Shown: positions 11,101 through 19,226, counted from the stretch's first letter. The stretch: DNA of 64,000 nucleotides from JACKHO01 sp041398745 (GCA_041398745.1 JAWKUB010000014.1:46624-110623), one strand, 5' to 3'. Translations and numbers: made by a program. The notes: generated by a model not told the origin, from the letters alone.

Positions 11101-11594
11101 CCCTGCTCCACACCGTAGGCAATTGCGGCAGCCGTTGGCTCGTTGATGATGTCCAGCACTTCGAGGCCTGCAAGCTTCCCGGCATCCTGCGTGGCCTTGC
11201 GCCGCGGTTCATTAAAATAAGCGGGCACAGTGACAACAGCGCGAGTCACGGTTCCCAATCGCAGTTCAGCGTCTTGTCGCAGCTTCTTCAGGATGAGAGA
11301 CTGAACTACTTCGGGCGGAACATCTTCGCCGCGAATTTGCTTGTGGAAAAACAGGTTCCCCATGTCCCGCTTCGCAAATTGAGCAATTCTGTCGGGCTCA
11401 AATTCTGCTGCTTTGACCGCTTCTTTTCCAACAATTGCTGAGTCGCGATCAAAGAACACAACGCTGGGCGTCGTGAGATCGCCCTCTGCGTTGGTAATCG
11501 ACTGCGGCCGCCCTTGCGCATCGACCCATGCGACCAATGAAAAGGTCGTTCCTAAGTCAATTCCAATGGGCGGGCTGGAACCAGCGTTTGACAT
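8118..11594 (-). CDS. Hsp70 ATPase fused through a membrane helix to a squalene-cyclase-like domain
   Basis: 1158 residues from the ATG at 11594 (longer in-frame starts add an unlikely leader). Residues 1-365 are an Hsp70 nucleotide-binding domain: GIDLGTTFS (11-19), VPAYFNEPRR (124-132), NEPTAAAIAYG (151-161), DLGGGTFDVT (183-192), LLLVGGSSRMP (317-327). Residues about 370-490 match the beta part of the substrate domain; the helical lid is missing. A Pro/Glu/Ala-rich linker (510-690) leads to one membrane helix (about 709-725), then an exported part whose residues 830-1150 carry prenyltransferase/squalene-oxidase-type repeats (GLKWLASIQRPDGSWSF, KGLDFLLRN, GGGWRYKP, DTSVVGWQVMALQSA). The chaperone part would be cytoplasmic and the alpha-barrel outside, an unusual pairing. 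It is last in a minus-strand gene run, 131 bp after the S4 gene. Confidence 0.9.
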   Translation of the reverse strand: MSNAGSSPPIGIDLGTTFSLVAWVDAQGRPQSITNAEGDLTTPSVVFFDRDSAIVGKEAVKAAEFEPDRIAQFAKRDMGNLFFHKQIRGEDVPPEVVQSLILKKLRQDAELRLGTVTRAVVTVPAYFNEPRRKATQDAGKLAGLEVLDIINEPTAAAIAYGVEQGFLRSDGKAEERQTVLVYDLGGGTFDVTLMDLHGHQFETVATAGDVYLGGIDWDQRIVDYVAEKFLAEHGFDPRKDESDLQRLLHEAEDVKRALTLRSEVQIHFAAGGKRLRTALGRDEFESITGDLLDRTQLTTERVLREAKRSWKDVDRLLLVGGSSRMPMVGEMLEKISGMQVDRSLSPDEAVAHGAAVYAHWLTSDRIETTPTMSIRNVNSHDLGVLGVERSTGRDRRQLMIPRNTPLPASKSHVFPTLKENQSSVVVTVVEGGDASGNQSTNIGKCIVKGLPERLPAKTPVEVTFEYAENGRLTVKAWLPSVKKAATLEIERAAGLSRDRYAAWAPRVERGLPDNEVGGESSEQSASVDTPALPEAIPFTESEKPEEVPKRDVVMPTLVAPIPAAEEQALAEAPPPRDRPVRKQKRENSPKAESPKADLPVPAVAPTRPATKAPLKPVERQEEPEEALAQVGAESFVPEESHVAAVAESPVKNTASPADSEIESIEADDEVADETLGDVDELVENEPDPEEEKLKARKKLYELATVHGTNLLLHALVLLVLAMVVLPNPVRNQFMTISSTVVTEQPETLQQIDLTADQLEPMQEAATVTDVLAMTEDKLDVDINDLALAAPSVDVNSVAPGSQVKIQGEMGGRSAAGRAALVAQEGGNSASEAAVASGLKWLASIQRPDGSWSFAEIGESPDAGSFSKCYTGATAMALLSYLGAGQTHKVGDYKETVGKGLDFLLRNIKLTPAGGDLRGDVQGNEGMYVQGLCAIALCEAQALTKDRRLYQASIAVTAFIISAQDPKGGGWRYKPLEKGDTSVVGWQVMALQSAAAAKIPIPPNVAKGVHFFLDSVEVNGGSQYGYVGREPNRPGTSAVGLLCRMYMGWDRKNPALESGVAYLSKTGPSTKDIYYNYYATQVMHHWGGEEWKKWNLVMRDRLINTQIQEGPGTGSWKPTGGHGSIQGGRLFETCMSIMTLEVYYRHLPLYKREATQVEF

Positions 11595-11725
11595 GAATGA
11601 TCGAGTTGACGCGCAATCACGCCAACAACCAAGAAAGGAATTATCGATTGCCAAACTATCAGCATATCCGATGTGGCAGACATCGCAATAGCACACACTG
11701 ATGTGTTCGCACCGGCGAATTCAAC

Positions 11726-11965
11726 TCAGCTCTCTTCGAGGATTTCGTCCGGTGAAAACTCTTCGCCGTCAATGCCAATGACATCTCCCTTGGCCAGCTT
11801 TCGGCGGCGGCGAAGTTCGACTTCCCCGTTCACGAGGACAATGCCCTCCTGAATCATGACTTTGGCGTGACCACCTGTGGCCGCAATGCCGGTGAGCTTC
11901 AGGAACTGGTCAAGCCGCAATGGTTCGCGTTTCGAGTGCGATGCAGGTTCACTGTCATCATTCAT
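11726..11965 (-). CDS. S4-domain RNA-binding protein (YbcJ/YaaA-like)
   Basis: 79 residues from the ATG at 11965; an upstream TTG at 11980 is less likely. One S4 domain: LRLDQFLKLTGIAATGGHAK, IQEGIVLVNGEVELRRRRKL and KGDVIGIDGEEF, which is the usual S4 order (helix pair, VNG turn, basic strand). Stand-alone S4 proteins of this size bind structured RNA or ribosomes; no enzymatic domain is attached. It sits 31 bp downstream of the unknown protein at 11997-12827 in a same-strand run, so co-transcription is likely. Confidence 0.85.
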   Translation of the reverse strand: MNDDSEPASHSKREPLRLDQFLKLTGIAATGGHAKVMIQEGIVLVNGEVELRRRRKLAKGDVIGIDGEEFSPDEILEES

Positions 11966-11996
11966 GGGAGTACTGGCCAAAAGAGTATTAAGTGAA

Positions 11997-12827
11997 CTAA
12001 ACCGCGTTCAAATCTTCCAATGTTGCCGCGAACAGCAAAATCATTTCTGCCAACTGAATCTCCCTGGCCGCAACGCCGAGCGGATTGTCTTCGTTAGCCG
12101 CTGTCTCCTGACAGAAGTCCACGAACTCGAACGCATCCCAGCCGCCGTCAATCAAGTCGCGGGCCCAATCATCAGCGGAGTTTTCCAGCGAGCAGTCAAG
12201 AATGTCTGACGCTTCGTCCGCGAGGTCAGTGAACAGGTCGTGACTTCCAACGCGACGGAACCAGTACTTCGAGTTGCCATAGTCGGGCTCGCGACGATGC
12301 ATAATGGCATGCCAATAGTCGGGGGCACGACGGCGCCTCGCTCCTTCCACAGCCTGTGACTGCTGGTGGCTCGGTTCCAGTTGATCCCAGAACTGCAGGA
12401 CGCCGGCGCGAACGGCTTTCGCCTCTGCTGAATTCCCGAGCGAGAGAGATTGGAATGTGCTGCGCACGCCTTGCGGTACGCTCACTGGCTTTCGTGGCGC
12501 TAGTGACGGGAGCCATGCGTGGCTTACCTGCTTCGCTAACGTCGCTGAACTGAGAACTCGAATGGCGGTAGGATCAGCCTCGCAAATTGCATCCCATAGC
12601 TCAGAACTTGTAGCCGATACTCCTGGCGGAACAAATACCACGGCACTGAGCGTGGGTGAAGCGACCAATCGCGCAAACTCAGGGGCGACACGGTTCCACA
12701 GCAAACGACCGCTTCGACCAACCGGCACAATCCCCCACTCTTCGGTCCCCAGCGACTGTGCGAGCGAATCCAGTTCGGCATTCGCATCCACGGTAACACA
12801 GTCAGTTACTGCAGTGTGTTTGGACAT
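11997..12827 (-). CDS. Conserved planctomycete protein of unknown function
   Basis: 276 residues, soluble, ATG at 12827. The N-terminal 130 residues contain an alternating strand/helix pattern (WGIVPVGRSGRLLWNRV, LSAVVFVPPGV). The C-terminal half has a striking conserved-looking block DYWHAIMHRREPDYGNSKYW followed by FRRVGSHDLF, then acidic helices (GWDAFEFVDFC). I recall this HRREPDxxNxKYW pattern from hypothetical proteins in planctomycetes and some eukaryotes, but no function. It lies 45 bp downstream of the ABC permease and 31 bp before the S4 gene, so it is probably co-expressed with the transporter. Confidence 0.75.
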   Translation of the reverse strand: MSKHTAVTDCVTVDANAELDSLAQSLGTEEWGIVPVGRSGRLLWNRVAPEFARLVASPTLSAVVFVPPGVSATSSELWDAICEADPTAIRVLSSATLAKQVSHAWLPSLAPRKPVSVPQGVRSTFQSLSLGNSAEAKAVRAGVLQFWDQLEPSHQQSQAVEGARRRRAPDYWHAIMHRREPDYGNSKYWFRRVGSHDLFTDLADEASDILDCSLENSADDWARDLIDGGWDAFEFVDFCQETAANEDNPLGVAAREIQLAEMILLFAATLEDLNAV

Positions 12828-12872
12828 TGCACTTCCACGGAGGGCTTTGAAGAGAGTGAAACGCGAAGCTGG

Positions 12873-14237
12873 TTACGACTGCAAACCGTCGGCAACATCG
12901 GTGCTGTAGGCGGTCAGTCCCGGCAGAATGCCAATAAGGGCGGACATGGCAATCATAATGGGGACCACAATGAACTCCCACGGATTGTAGGAATAAGGAT
13001 CAATCAACAATCCTGCTCGTTGTTCGATGATGGGAGAACCGAAGAAGACCAGCGCGTGCCCCAGCAATAGGCCAGCACCGGCACCCAGCATGCAAAGCAA
13101 CAGCGACTCACTCAAAATGATGAGCATGACGGTTTGTCGCCGGGCTCCCAGGGCTCGCATAATGGCGATTTCCTTTTTGCGGTCGGCCATGGAATTATAA
13201 ATGCTGACGAAAATTCCAATTCCCGACACCAGAATGATGAGCCCGGTCAACACGAGGAAGGCGTCCTTTACGTTGCCCACCAGGTTAATCATGAGGCGTC
13301 CCATGACGTCGGTCGGACGTGCCGCTTGAGCCTGAATGCCTTCGTTAATTTCTGCTTCCAGCGACTGTGCTCGAATTCCGTAGTCATCGTTCTTGAGCGT
13401 CACCAGAACGGCGGTCACCTCTTTTTGAAGGTCGGAAACCGCATGATGGTGATGATGGTCGTGCCCGCCACCGCTTGCCTCTTCTTCGGCGTGAGCACGA
13501 ATGTCAGCAAGGTCAGCGGCGTAACGCTTCTCAATGTCAGCTCGCGACTCGGAAGGATAGAACTTCAATTCACGATCAATCGCTTCTTCCACCGGCTTGT
13601 CGTGCCCGTCGAGGGCGAAGAATCCATCGATATGCACAAACACGGTACGGTCATTCGGCGTCCCGGTCGGTGCGAGTATTCCTTTGACCGTAAACTTCTC
13701 GTCGTGAATGTGTCCCTCTCCACCGGAGTGCACCATTTGGAATTCTGAGCCCAGCGTCCAACCATTCTTCCTGGCGACCTGCGAGCCAATAACGGCATCC
13801 CACGTGCTGTTGAACTTGTCTTTGCCGTCTTGCAAGATTTTGAAGTTCTGATCTGGAATGGGTGGGATGAGAAAATACTCTGGGGTGGTGCCAACAATAG
13901 GAAATCCCCCCTCCTGTGTCGTATCACCGAGGTTCATGGGAACGGCACGTTCCACCCACTTGTGCTCCTTCCACTCCTGATAGTAGCGCCACGGGAGGTT
14001 CTCAATGGGACGATCCATTCGGTAAATGGTACTCATAATGAGCTGCGTTCGACTGCCGCGGGCACCAATAATAATGCTGTAACCGCTGCCGGTCTGGCTG
14101 AACATTTGGTCGACGACACCATTCACAATGAGAATGGCCACCATGAGCGCGACACCGAGCGAAACGCTCAATGAGGTGAGCGATGAAGCAAGCCAGCGCT
14201 GACGCAAACTCTTCCAGGCTATGGAAAACAGATTCAT
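12873..14237 (-). CDS. ABC transporter permease, MacB/FtsX type, with histidine-rich insert
   Basis: 454 residues. One membrane helix near the N-terminus (about 17-40, SLTSLSVSLGVALMVAILIV), a large extracytoplasmic MacB_PCD-like domain (about 45-320), then three helices forming the FtsX domain (LVLTGLIILVSGIGIFVSIY, MLIILSESLLLCMLGAGAGL, IMIAMSALIGILPGL) with the usual RKKEIAIMRALGARR motif between the first two. This is the topology of permeases that power periplasmic work or lipoprotein release rather than classic import. The exported domain contains GGGHDHHHHHAV, possibly a metal-binding loop. The gene follows the ATPase gene by 33 bp and forms the transporter with it. Confidence 0.92.
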   Translation of the reverse strand: MNLFSIAWKSLRQRWLASSLTSLSVSLGVALMVAILIVNGVVDQMFSQTGSGYSIIIGARGSRTQLIMSTIYRMDRPIENLPWRYYQEWKEHKWVERAVPMNLGDTTQEGGFPIVGTTPEYFLIPPIPDQNFKILQDGKDKFNSTWDAVIGSQVARKNGWTLGSEFQMVHSGGEGHIHDEKFTVKGILAPTGTPNDRTVFVHIDGFFALDGHDKPVEEAIDRELKFYPSESRADIEKRYAADLADIRAHAEEEASGGGHDHHHHHAVSDLQKEVTAVLVTLKNDDYGIRAQSLEAEINEGIQAQAARPTDVMGRLMINLVGNVKDAFLVLTGLIILVSGIGIFVSIYNSMADRKKEIAIMRALGARRQTVMLIILSESLLLCMLGAGAGLLLGHALVFFGSPIIEQRAGLLIDPYSYNPWEFIVVPIMIAMSALIGILPGLTAYSTDVADGLQS

Positions 14238-14270
14238 GATTTCAAACTAAATTGGAAGATGAGGCGGATG

Positions 14271-14933
14271 TCACGCGGGTTGATTGAAGTCACTCAGTTG
14301 ATCTACGCGTTCAAACAGGCCGGCAATTTCGGTGGAATGCGTCACCAGTAACAGCGAGACGTCGTGTTCGCGGCAGGTGTCTCGTAACAAATCGAGAATG
14401 ACGTTCTGGTTGGCCATGTCGACGCTCGCGGTGGGCTCATCGGCCAGCATGAGTTTCGGACGATTTGCAAGTGCCCGAGCGACAGACACCCGCTGTTGCT
14501 CACCCACCGAGAGTTGCCCCGGTTTGTGATTCAGCCGGTGCTCTAAACCAACACGTCCCAGCAATTCCCGGGCGTACTTTCGATCGGCCTTTCCGGAAAA
14601 ACTCATCCCCAGCAACACGTTTTCGAACGCCGAGAATGCAGGCAGAAGGTGAAACGTCTGAAAGACAATGCCAATCCGTTCGGCCCGAAAACGGTCTCGT
14701 GCTGGCTCCGGCAGTTTGGCCAAATTCACGCCGTCGACCACAATGTCACCGGAGTCGGGCGTGGCAATTCCTGAAATGACATTCAGCAGCGTTGTTTTGC
14801 CACCGCCACTTTGCCCGAGCAACGCAGCCTGCTCACCCGCTTTCAGCGAGTATTCCTTCACGTTCAATACAGGCAACCGACCGCCACCGGGCTCCCGGTA
14901 AGACTTTTTGACGTCGCGTAACAACAGGGACAT
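14271..14933 (-). CDS. ABC transporter ATP-binding protein, LolD/MacB type
   Basis: 220 residues from the ATG at 14933 (the longer GTG-started frame adds an unrelated leader). Walker A GQSGGGKTT, Q-loop FQTFHLLPAF, signature LSVGEQQRVSVARAL, Walker B LMLADEPTASVD, H-loop LLVTHS: all ATPase motifs are present. LolD/MacB-type ATPases pair with FtsX-type permeases, as here, and energise extraction or export at the inner membrane. First gene of the minus-strand run ATPase, permease, unknown, S4, Hsp70 fusion. It is divergent from the methyltransferase gene, with about 174 bp between the two starts. Confidence 0.92.
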   Translation of the reverse strand: MSLLLRDVKKSYREPGGGRLPVLNVKEYSLKAGEQAALLGQSGGGKTTLLNVISGIATPDSGDIVVDGVNLAKLPEPARDRFRAERIGIVFQTFHLLPAFSAFENVLLGMSFSGKADRKYARELLGRVGLEHRLNHKPGQLSVGEQQRVSVARALANRPKLMLADEPTASVDMANQNVILDLLRDTCREHDVSLLLVTHSTEIAGLFERVDQLSDFNQPA

Positions 14934-15107
14934 AAGTGATTTGTGGGCTAGCAAGTATGTGGTGGCCCCACATGTTCGACGGGACACCACAGGTTGTCAA
15001 CGGCATGCGTTGCGAAATCAAGAAACCGCTCGTGGCGTTTCGTAACAACTTTGTTGGTGCAAGCGTGCCCCTCGTTGCGGATCGTGTTACAATCTGGACC
15101 TTTGAAC

Positions 15108-16124
15108 ATGAGGGAACATGTGGCAACGACGGCTTCATTTTCAACCTTTGCACCTCCAGCGGTATTGCTCGAAGCGGTACTTCCGTCTTGGTGTGAGGAA
15201 TTGGGTGATCTTCAAACGGCCATTCCAGCACTTGCCAAGGATGCAAAAAGACTGGCGGAGCTCGAGTGCGCAGCTGCTGAAATCCCCACAAAACATCGCA
15301 TTGTTCGGGGAGACGCACGTGAACTGCATGGAGTTGCATCGAACTCCGTCCATCTCGTCCTCACCTCGCCCCCTTACTGGAGCCTGAAAAAGTACCGCGA
15401 CTCCGATGGTCAAATGGGGCATATCGAGGACTACGAAGAATTCCTGGCCGAGTTGGGCAATGTTTGGCGGCGGTGTTTTGATGTCCTCGTCCCTGGTGGA
15501 CGTTTGATTTGTGTCGTCGGCGACGTCTGTCTCTCACGGAGAAAGAACAACGGCAGGCACACGGTGGTGCCGCTCCACGCTTCGATTCAAGAACAATGTC
15601 GTACCATTGGGTTTGACAACCTCGCCCCAATCATCTGGAACAAAATCGCCAACATTGCCCACGAGGTGGACAAGGGTGGGGGTGGATTCCTGGGCAAGCC
15701 GTATGAGCCAAATGCCGTCATTAAGAATGATATCGAATTCATTTTGATGGAACGGAAGCCAGGCGGCTACAGAAGTCCAAGCAACGCCGCGCGACTGTTG
15801 AGCGTCATTTCCGATTCTGACCACAAGGCGTGGTTCACACAAATTTGGACTGGGCTGACTGGCGCATCGACCAAACAGCATCCCGCTCCCTACCCTCAGA
15901 CACTTGCCGACCGACTCATTCGTATGTTTAGTTTTGCGGGCGACACAGTCTTGGACCCCTTCTCAGGAACGGGCACCACAACCATGGCGGCTATTGCGAG
16001 TGGTAGAAACAGCATTGGCTACGAAATCGACGACCACTATGTGACGCTGGCCCGCAAGCGCATCCAGAAAGCCACGAACCAACTCTTGTCCAAAGCAGAG
16101 CTTGAGGTTTGCGAAGCATGTTAG
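15108..16124 (+). CDS. DNA methyltransferase of a type II restriction-modification system, beta-class order
   Basis: 338 residues from the ATG at 15108; the open frame continues up to a TTG at 14994, but that extension would overlap the divergent promoter region. Catalytic motif IV is TSPPY (86-90, followed by WSLKKYRDSDGQMGHIEDYE) and the SAM-binding motif DPFSGTGTTT starts near 283. Having motif IV before motif I is the beta-class arrangement; TSPPY-type motifs occur in N4-cytosine and some N6-adenine enzymes. The stop overlaps the endonuclease start by a few bases (ATGTTAG). Because the partner looks like a CTCGAG-specific nuclease, this enzyme presumably protects CTCGAG. The gene itself contains a CTCGAG site at 15261-15266. 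Confidence 0.9.
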   Translation: MREHVATTASFSTFAPPAVLLEAVLPSWCEELGDLQTAIPALAKDAKRLAELECAAAEIPTKHRIVRGDARELHGVASNSVHLVLTSPPYWSLKKYRDSDGQMGHIEDYEEFLAELGNVWRRCFDVLVPGGRLICVVGDVCLSRRKNNGRHTVVPLHASIQEQCRTIGFDNLAPIIWNKIANIAHEVDKGGGGFLGKPYEPNAVIKNDIEFILMERKPGGYRSPSNAARLLSVISDSDHKAWFTQIWTGLTGASTKQHPAPYPQTLADRLIRMFSFAGDTVLDPFSGTGTTTMAAIASGRNSIGYEIDDHYVTLARKRIQKATNQLLSKAELEVCEAC

Positions 16125-16855
16125 ACGAACGGGCTCTCAAACGCGGCGTGACTGCCGCTGTTCGCCATTTCTGGAGGACACGTACGGGGCAATCAGAGAA
16201 ACAGCGTCAGGCTGGACAGAGCGATCAAGGCTCGCGCGGGGCTGTCACCGGTGGCAAGCAAATGGACGGCTTCGTCAAGTTGGCGACATCCATCATTGAA
16301 TCAGCAGGAATGAGTTCGAAATGCATTCACTCGACGACCAGTGTTGAGTTACCGGGATTCTTTCGCCCCGAAAAGAAGTGGGATTTGGTGGTCGTCGACA
16401 ACAACACACTGGTTGCCGCGATTGAATTCAAATCTCAAGTTGGTCCGTCCTTCGGAAACAACTTCAACAATCGTGCCGAGGAGGCCATCGGCACGGCCCA
16501 AGACATCTGGACAGCTTACCGCGAAGGTGCGTTCCCATTGTCCTCCCGACCATGGCTCGGCTACCTCATGATGCTTGAAGACTGTGAACGTTCGACGTCA
16601 CCGGTCTCCGTGCGGCGACCAAACTTTCCAACATTCCCCGAGTTTGAAGGGGCCTCGTATGCAGAACGTTATCGGCTGCTCATGACAAAACTTGTTCGGG
16701 AACGACTCTACGACTCCGCCTGCTTTCTGATGTCGTCTGTGATCAAAGGGGCACGTGGCATTTCCGCGGAACCAGCATCAGAACTGGCCGTTGCTCAATT
16801 CGCCGCGTCACTGTCTGCGAGAATTACAACTCATTTGGCGTCACTTGCGGGATGA
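16118..16855 (+). CDS. Type II restriction endonuclease, PaeR7I/XhoI family (predicted site CTCGAG)
   Basis: 245 residues from the ATG at 16118, with GAGG ten bases upstream and a 7-nt overlap with the methyltransferase. It closely resembles PaeR7I/XhoI as I remember them: AVRHFWRTRTGQSEKQ, SDQGSRGAVTGGKQMDGFVK, ELPGFFRPEKKWDLVVVDN, IEFKSQVGPSFGNNFNNRAEEA, IWTAYREGAFP, PWLGYLMMLEDCE, FEGASYAERY. The PD-(D/E)xK centre is visible as WDLVVV...AAIEFKSQ. Family members cut CTCGAG. The reading frame is intact, so the enzyme is probably active and the cell must carry the matching methylation. Specificity is inferred from family resemblance only. Confidence 0.93.
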   Translation: MLDERALKRGVTAAVRHFWRTRTGQSEKQRQAGQSDQGSRGAVTGGKQMDGFVKLATSIIESAGMSSKCIHSTTSVELPGFFRPEKKWDLVVVDNNTLVAAIEFKSQVGPSFGNNFNNRAEEAIGTAQDIWTAYREGAFPLSSRPWLGYLMMLEDCERSTSPVSVRRPNFPTFPEFEGASYAERYRLLMTKLVRERLYDSACFLMSSVIKGARGISAEPASELAVAQFAASLSARITTHLASLAG

Positions 16856-16936
16856 GTTGGCTTACTGGAGCTACAGAGACTATGAGAGGCTAGTGCGTAC
16901 ATGCGCTCGCGACATGCCTGGGCGCCGGTCAAAAAT

Positions 16937-17515
16937 TCATTGGTGGCGGCACACCTGAATTCGTCGCTGGATCTCATCTACCAACTCAGCCGGTTCTCGA
17001 AATGCGCGAGAGGTGAATGGATGAAAGTTGAGGGAGTGAATGGGGATTAGCACATCATGATGAGGCTTCATTAATGATCGATGGTAAGTCGCAACAAACT
17101 GTCCCCTACCAAACTTCTGAATCCCCTCATTCGTCAGGGTAATCGCAAGCATTGCGTAGTTCGCAGCCGCACCGCGTGAAAGGACAGTCAGCATTCCTGC
17201 TGTCGCTGAGTCGAGTTCACGATATGGATAGTAGAGGTGTGCGCGCTTGATGCAGTGCCAGTCAAGCGTCACGCCAAACTGTTTCATGACCAGCCCATCT
17301 TTGGACAAGATTAGTGCGACGGATCGATTCCGAAACAGGATCACTGAAAGAGTGAGAAGAGTTCCGCCAAGGACCATGCAAATCTTTGAGATTGTCGGGG
17401 CAAGCTCATCATTTTTCGCGAATGACGCCATAACGCCCAACAGGAATAATGACACGCCAAGAATGCCTGAAGCGATTCCAATCATTGGCGACTTGGACAC
17501 AACAATTGTCTTCAT
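16937..17515 (-). CDS. Small membrane protein with PH-like soluble part, unknown
   Basis: 192 residues, ATG at 17515. Two membrane helices near the N-terminus (about 12-32, GIASGILGVSLFLLGVMASF, and 42-60, ICMVLGGTLLTLSVILF) precede a mixed beta domain (ALILSKDGLVMKQFGVTLDW, ...AMLAITLTNEGIQKFG) ending in a helix (PAELVDEIQRRI). Two helices plus a beta domain with a late amphipathic helix is the layout of bacterial PH-domain membrane proteins, but similarity is weak. It stands alone between the endonuclease and sulfite reductase genes, convergent with the former. Confidence 0.7.
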   Translation of the reverse strand: MKTIVVSKSPMIGIASGILGVSLFLLGVMASFAKNDELAPTISKICMVLGGTLLTLSVILFRNRSVALILSKDGLVMKQFGVTLDWHCIKRAHLYYPYRELDSATAGMLTVLSRGAAANYAMLAITLTNEGIQKFGRGQFVATYHRSLMKPHHDVLIPIHSLNFHPFTSRAFREPAELVDEIQRRIQVCRHQ

Positions 17516-17555
17516 GACGGCATGAATTCCTGAATGGCAGGCGGCAAGTCGCCCC

Positions 17556-19226
17556 CTAACTCACAGCCGCATCAATCGCATCTTTCCCCACCCGGTGACA
17601 GAAATCACCAAAGGCTTCGCCGTCGTTTCGTTGGGATTTGAACATGGCGAAGACGGGGGCGAGGGTGTTGCCGATTTCTTCCTGCGGGACCATGTCCTGG
17701 TACAGGAAGGCAATGCGGGTTCCCTGGGCGTTGCCACCGAGGTACATGGTGTACTTGTTGCGGGCCTTGCCGACGAGTCCGACGTCGGGGGTGTAGGGAC
17801 GGGCGCAGCCGTTGGGGCAGCCGGTCATGTGGACGGAAACACGTTCGCCGGTCAGTCCCTGTTCCGCGAGAACCCGGTCGATGTCGTCGACCACACTGGG
17901 CATGACGCGTTCTGATTCCGTAACGGCCAAACCACAAGTCGGCAGGGCCGGACACGCGATGGAATAGCGGCGCGTCAGCGACAGTTCTTCGGCGGGAATC
18001 ATGCCGTGGGCGGCCATGATGGTATTGATGTCATCTTTCCAGGCAGGATCAATGTCGCACAGAATGACACTTTGCAGAGCGGTCAGACGTGTGTCGACGG
18101 GATACTTGGTGAGTAAGGCACGGAAGCCGGCTTTCAGTTGCAGATTGCCTTCATCTTTGATGCGGCCATTTTCCACGTTAATCCCGAGGTAGAGTTTTCC
18201 ATCACCCTGTTCATGCCAGCCGAGGTGATCATCGACGTCGGTAACGTCGCTCGGATGCGGTTCAGGGAGTGGGCTGCCGTAGTACTCTTCGACTTTCGCT
18301 TTGAACTTTTCGAGTCCCCAGTTGGCAATGAGGTACTTCATGCGAGCGACTTTGCGGTCGCTGCGGTTGCCGAAATCACGCTGCACTTTGATGATAGCTT
18401 CGGCGACAGGAATGACCTGGTCGGGCGTGACGTAGGTAAGTCGTTTTCCCACTGCGGGGAAGGTGTCTTTCTTGGCTGGGGTCATGCCGGAACCACCGCC
18501 CGCGAGGACGTTGTATCCCACAATGGTGTCGTTCTCGACAACGGCCAGGAAACCAAGGTCCTGCGTGTAAATGTCGATGCAGTTGTCTTCCGGCAGTGCG
18601 AACGCAATTTTGAATTTCCGCGGCAGGTAGACTTCGCCGTAGAGCGGTTCCTCGACGATTTCTTCGTGAACCTTCTCCTTGTTCTCTCCGTCGCTCAGCC
18701 AGATTTCGTAGTAGGCGGTCGACTTGGGACGTACGAAATCGGCCAGTTCATCGCACTTGGCCTGCATTTGGTCGTAAACCGGGCTGTTCTTATGTGGTGC
18801 CGGGCAGCACATGACGTTGCGGCAAACGTCGCCGCAGGCCGACACCGTACTGAGTTTGACTTCGTTAATCCCGCGGATGGTGTCACGGAGGTTCGTTTTC
18901 AGCACGCCGTGCAACTGGAACGCCTGGCGGTCGGTAACCCGCAGCGTACCGTTGGCCCATTTGTCGCAAATGTCGAGTTCGGCAAGGAACTGCTCGGCGG
19001 TCACTTTTCCGCCGGGAACCCGACTGCGGAGCATGAGGGAATACTTCTTGCCATCCTTGCGGTCATCGCGGTCGTCCTGCTGATAGCTGCCGTGGAACTT
19101 TAGCAGTTGTGCATCATCGCCGCCAAAATGATCGGTATCCGCCAGCAGTTCCTCGGCAATGGTCCCGCGCAGTTGACGGCTCGCACGTTTGATTCCTTCC
19201 AGTTTGCTCGGTCCATTCTCCGTCAT
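17556..19226 (-). CDS. cysI: Assimilatory sulfite reductase, siroheme / 4Fe-4S subunit
   Basis: 556 residues with the two-fold ferrite-reductase repeat. Siroheme/iron-sulfur cysteines: SIACPALPTCGLA and HMTGCPNGCARPY (C-x5-C then C-x3-C). Other family signatures are SLMLRSRVPGGKVTAEQ, TDRQAFQLHGV, VSACGDVCRNVMCCPAP and VLAGGGSGMTPAKKDTFPAVG. The alanine after the first cysteine and the CPALPTCGLA context favour sulfite over nitrite reductase. The reaction is six-electron reduction of sulfite to sulfide for cysteine synthesis, in the cytoplasm. No flavoprotein subunit lies next to it, so electrons may come from ferredoxin or from a reductase encoded elsewhere. Monocistronic here. Confidence 0.93.
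   Translation of the reverse strand: MTENGPSKLEGIKRASRQLRGTIAEELLADTDHFGGDDAQLLKFHGSYQQDDRDDRKDGKKYSLMLRSRVPGGKVTAEQFLAELDICDKWANGTLRVTDRQAFQLHGVLKTNLRDTIRGINEVKLSTVSACGDVCRNVMCCPAPHKNSPVYDQMQAKCDELADFVRPKSTAYYEIWLSDGENKEKVHEEIVEEPLYGEVYLPRKFKIAFALPEDNCIDIYTQDLGFLAVVENDTIVGYNVLAGGGSGMTPAKKDTFPAVGKRLTYVTPDQVIPVAEAIIKVQRDFGNRSDRKVARMKYLIANWGLEKFKAKVEEYYGSPLPEPHPSDVTDVDDHLGWHEQGDGKLYLGINVENGRIKDEGNLQLKAGFRALLTKYPVDTRLTALQSVILCDIDPAWKDDINTIMAAHGMIPAEELSLTRRYSIACPALPTCGLAVTESERVMPSVVDDIDRVLAEQGLTGERVSVHMTGCPNGCARPYTPDVGLVGKARNKYTMYLGGNAQGTRIAFLYQDMVPQEEIGNTLAPVFAMFKSQRNDGEAFGDFCHRVGKDAIDAAVS

Noticed and set aside
15088..15093. TACAAT as a promoter for the methyltransferase
   Set aside because: No -35 at a usable distance; noted only because its context matches the one before serC.
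18138..19103. A 321-codon open frame antisense to the sulfite reductase gene
   Set aside because: Same reason; the sense strand carries all siroheme motifs.
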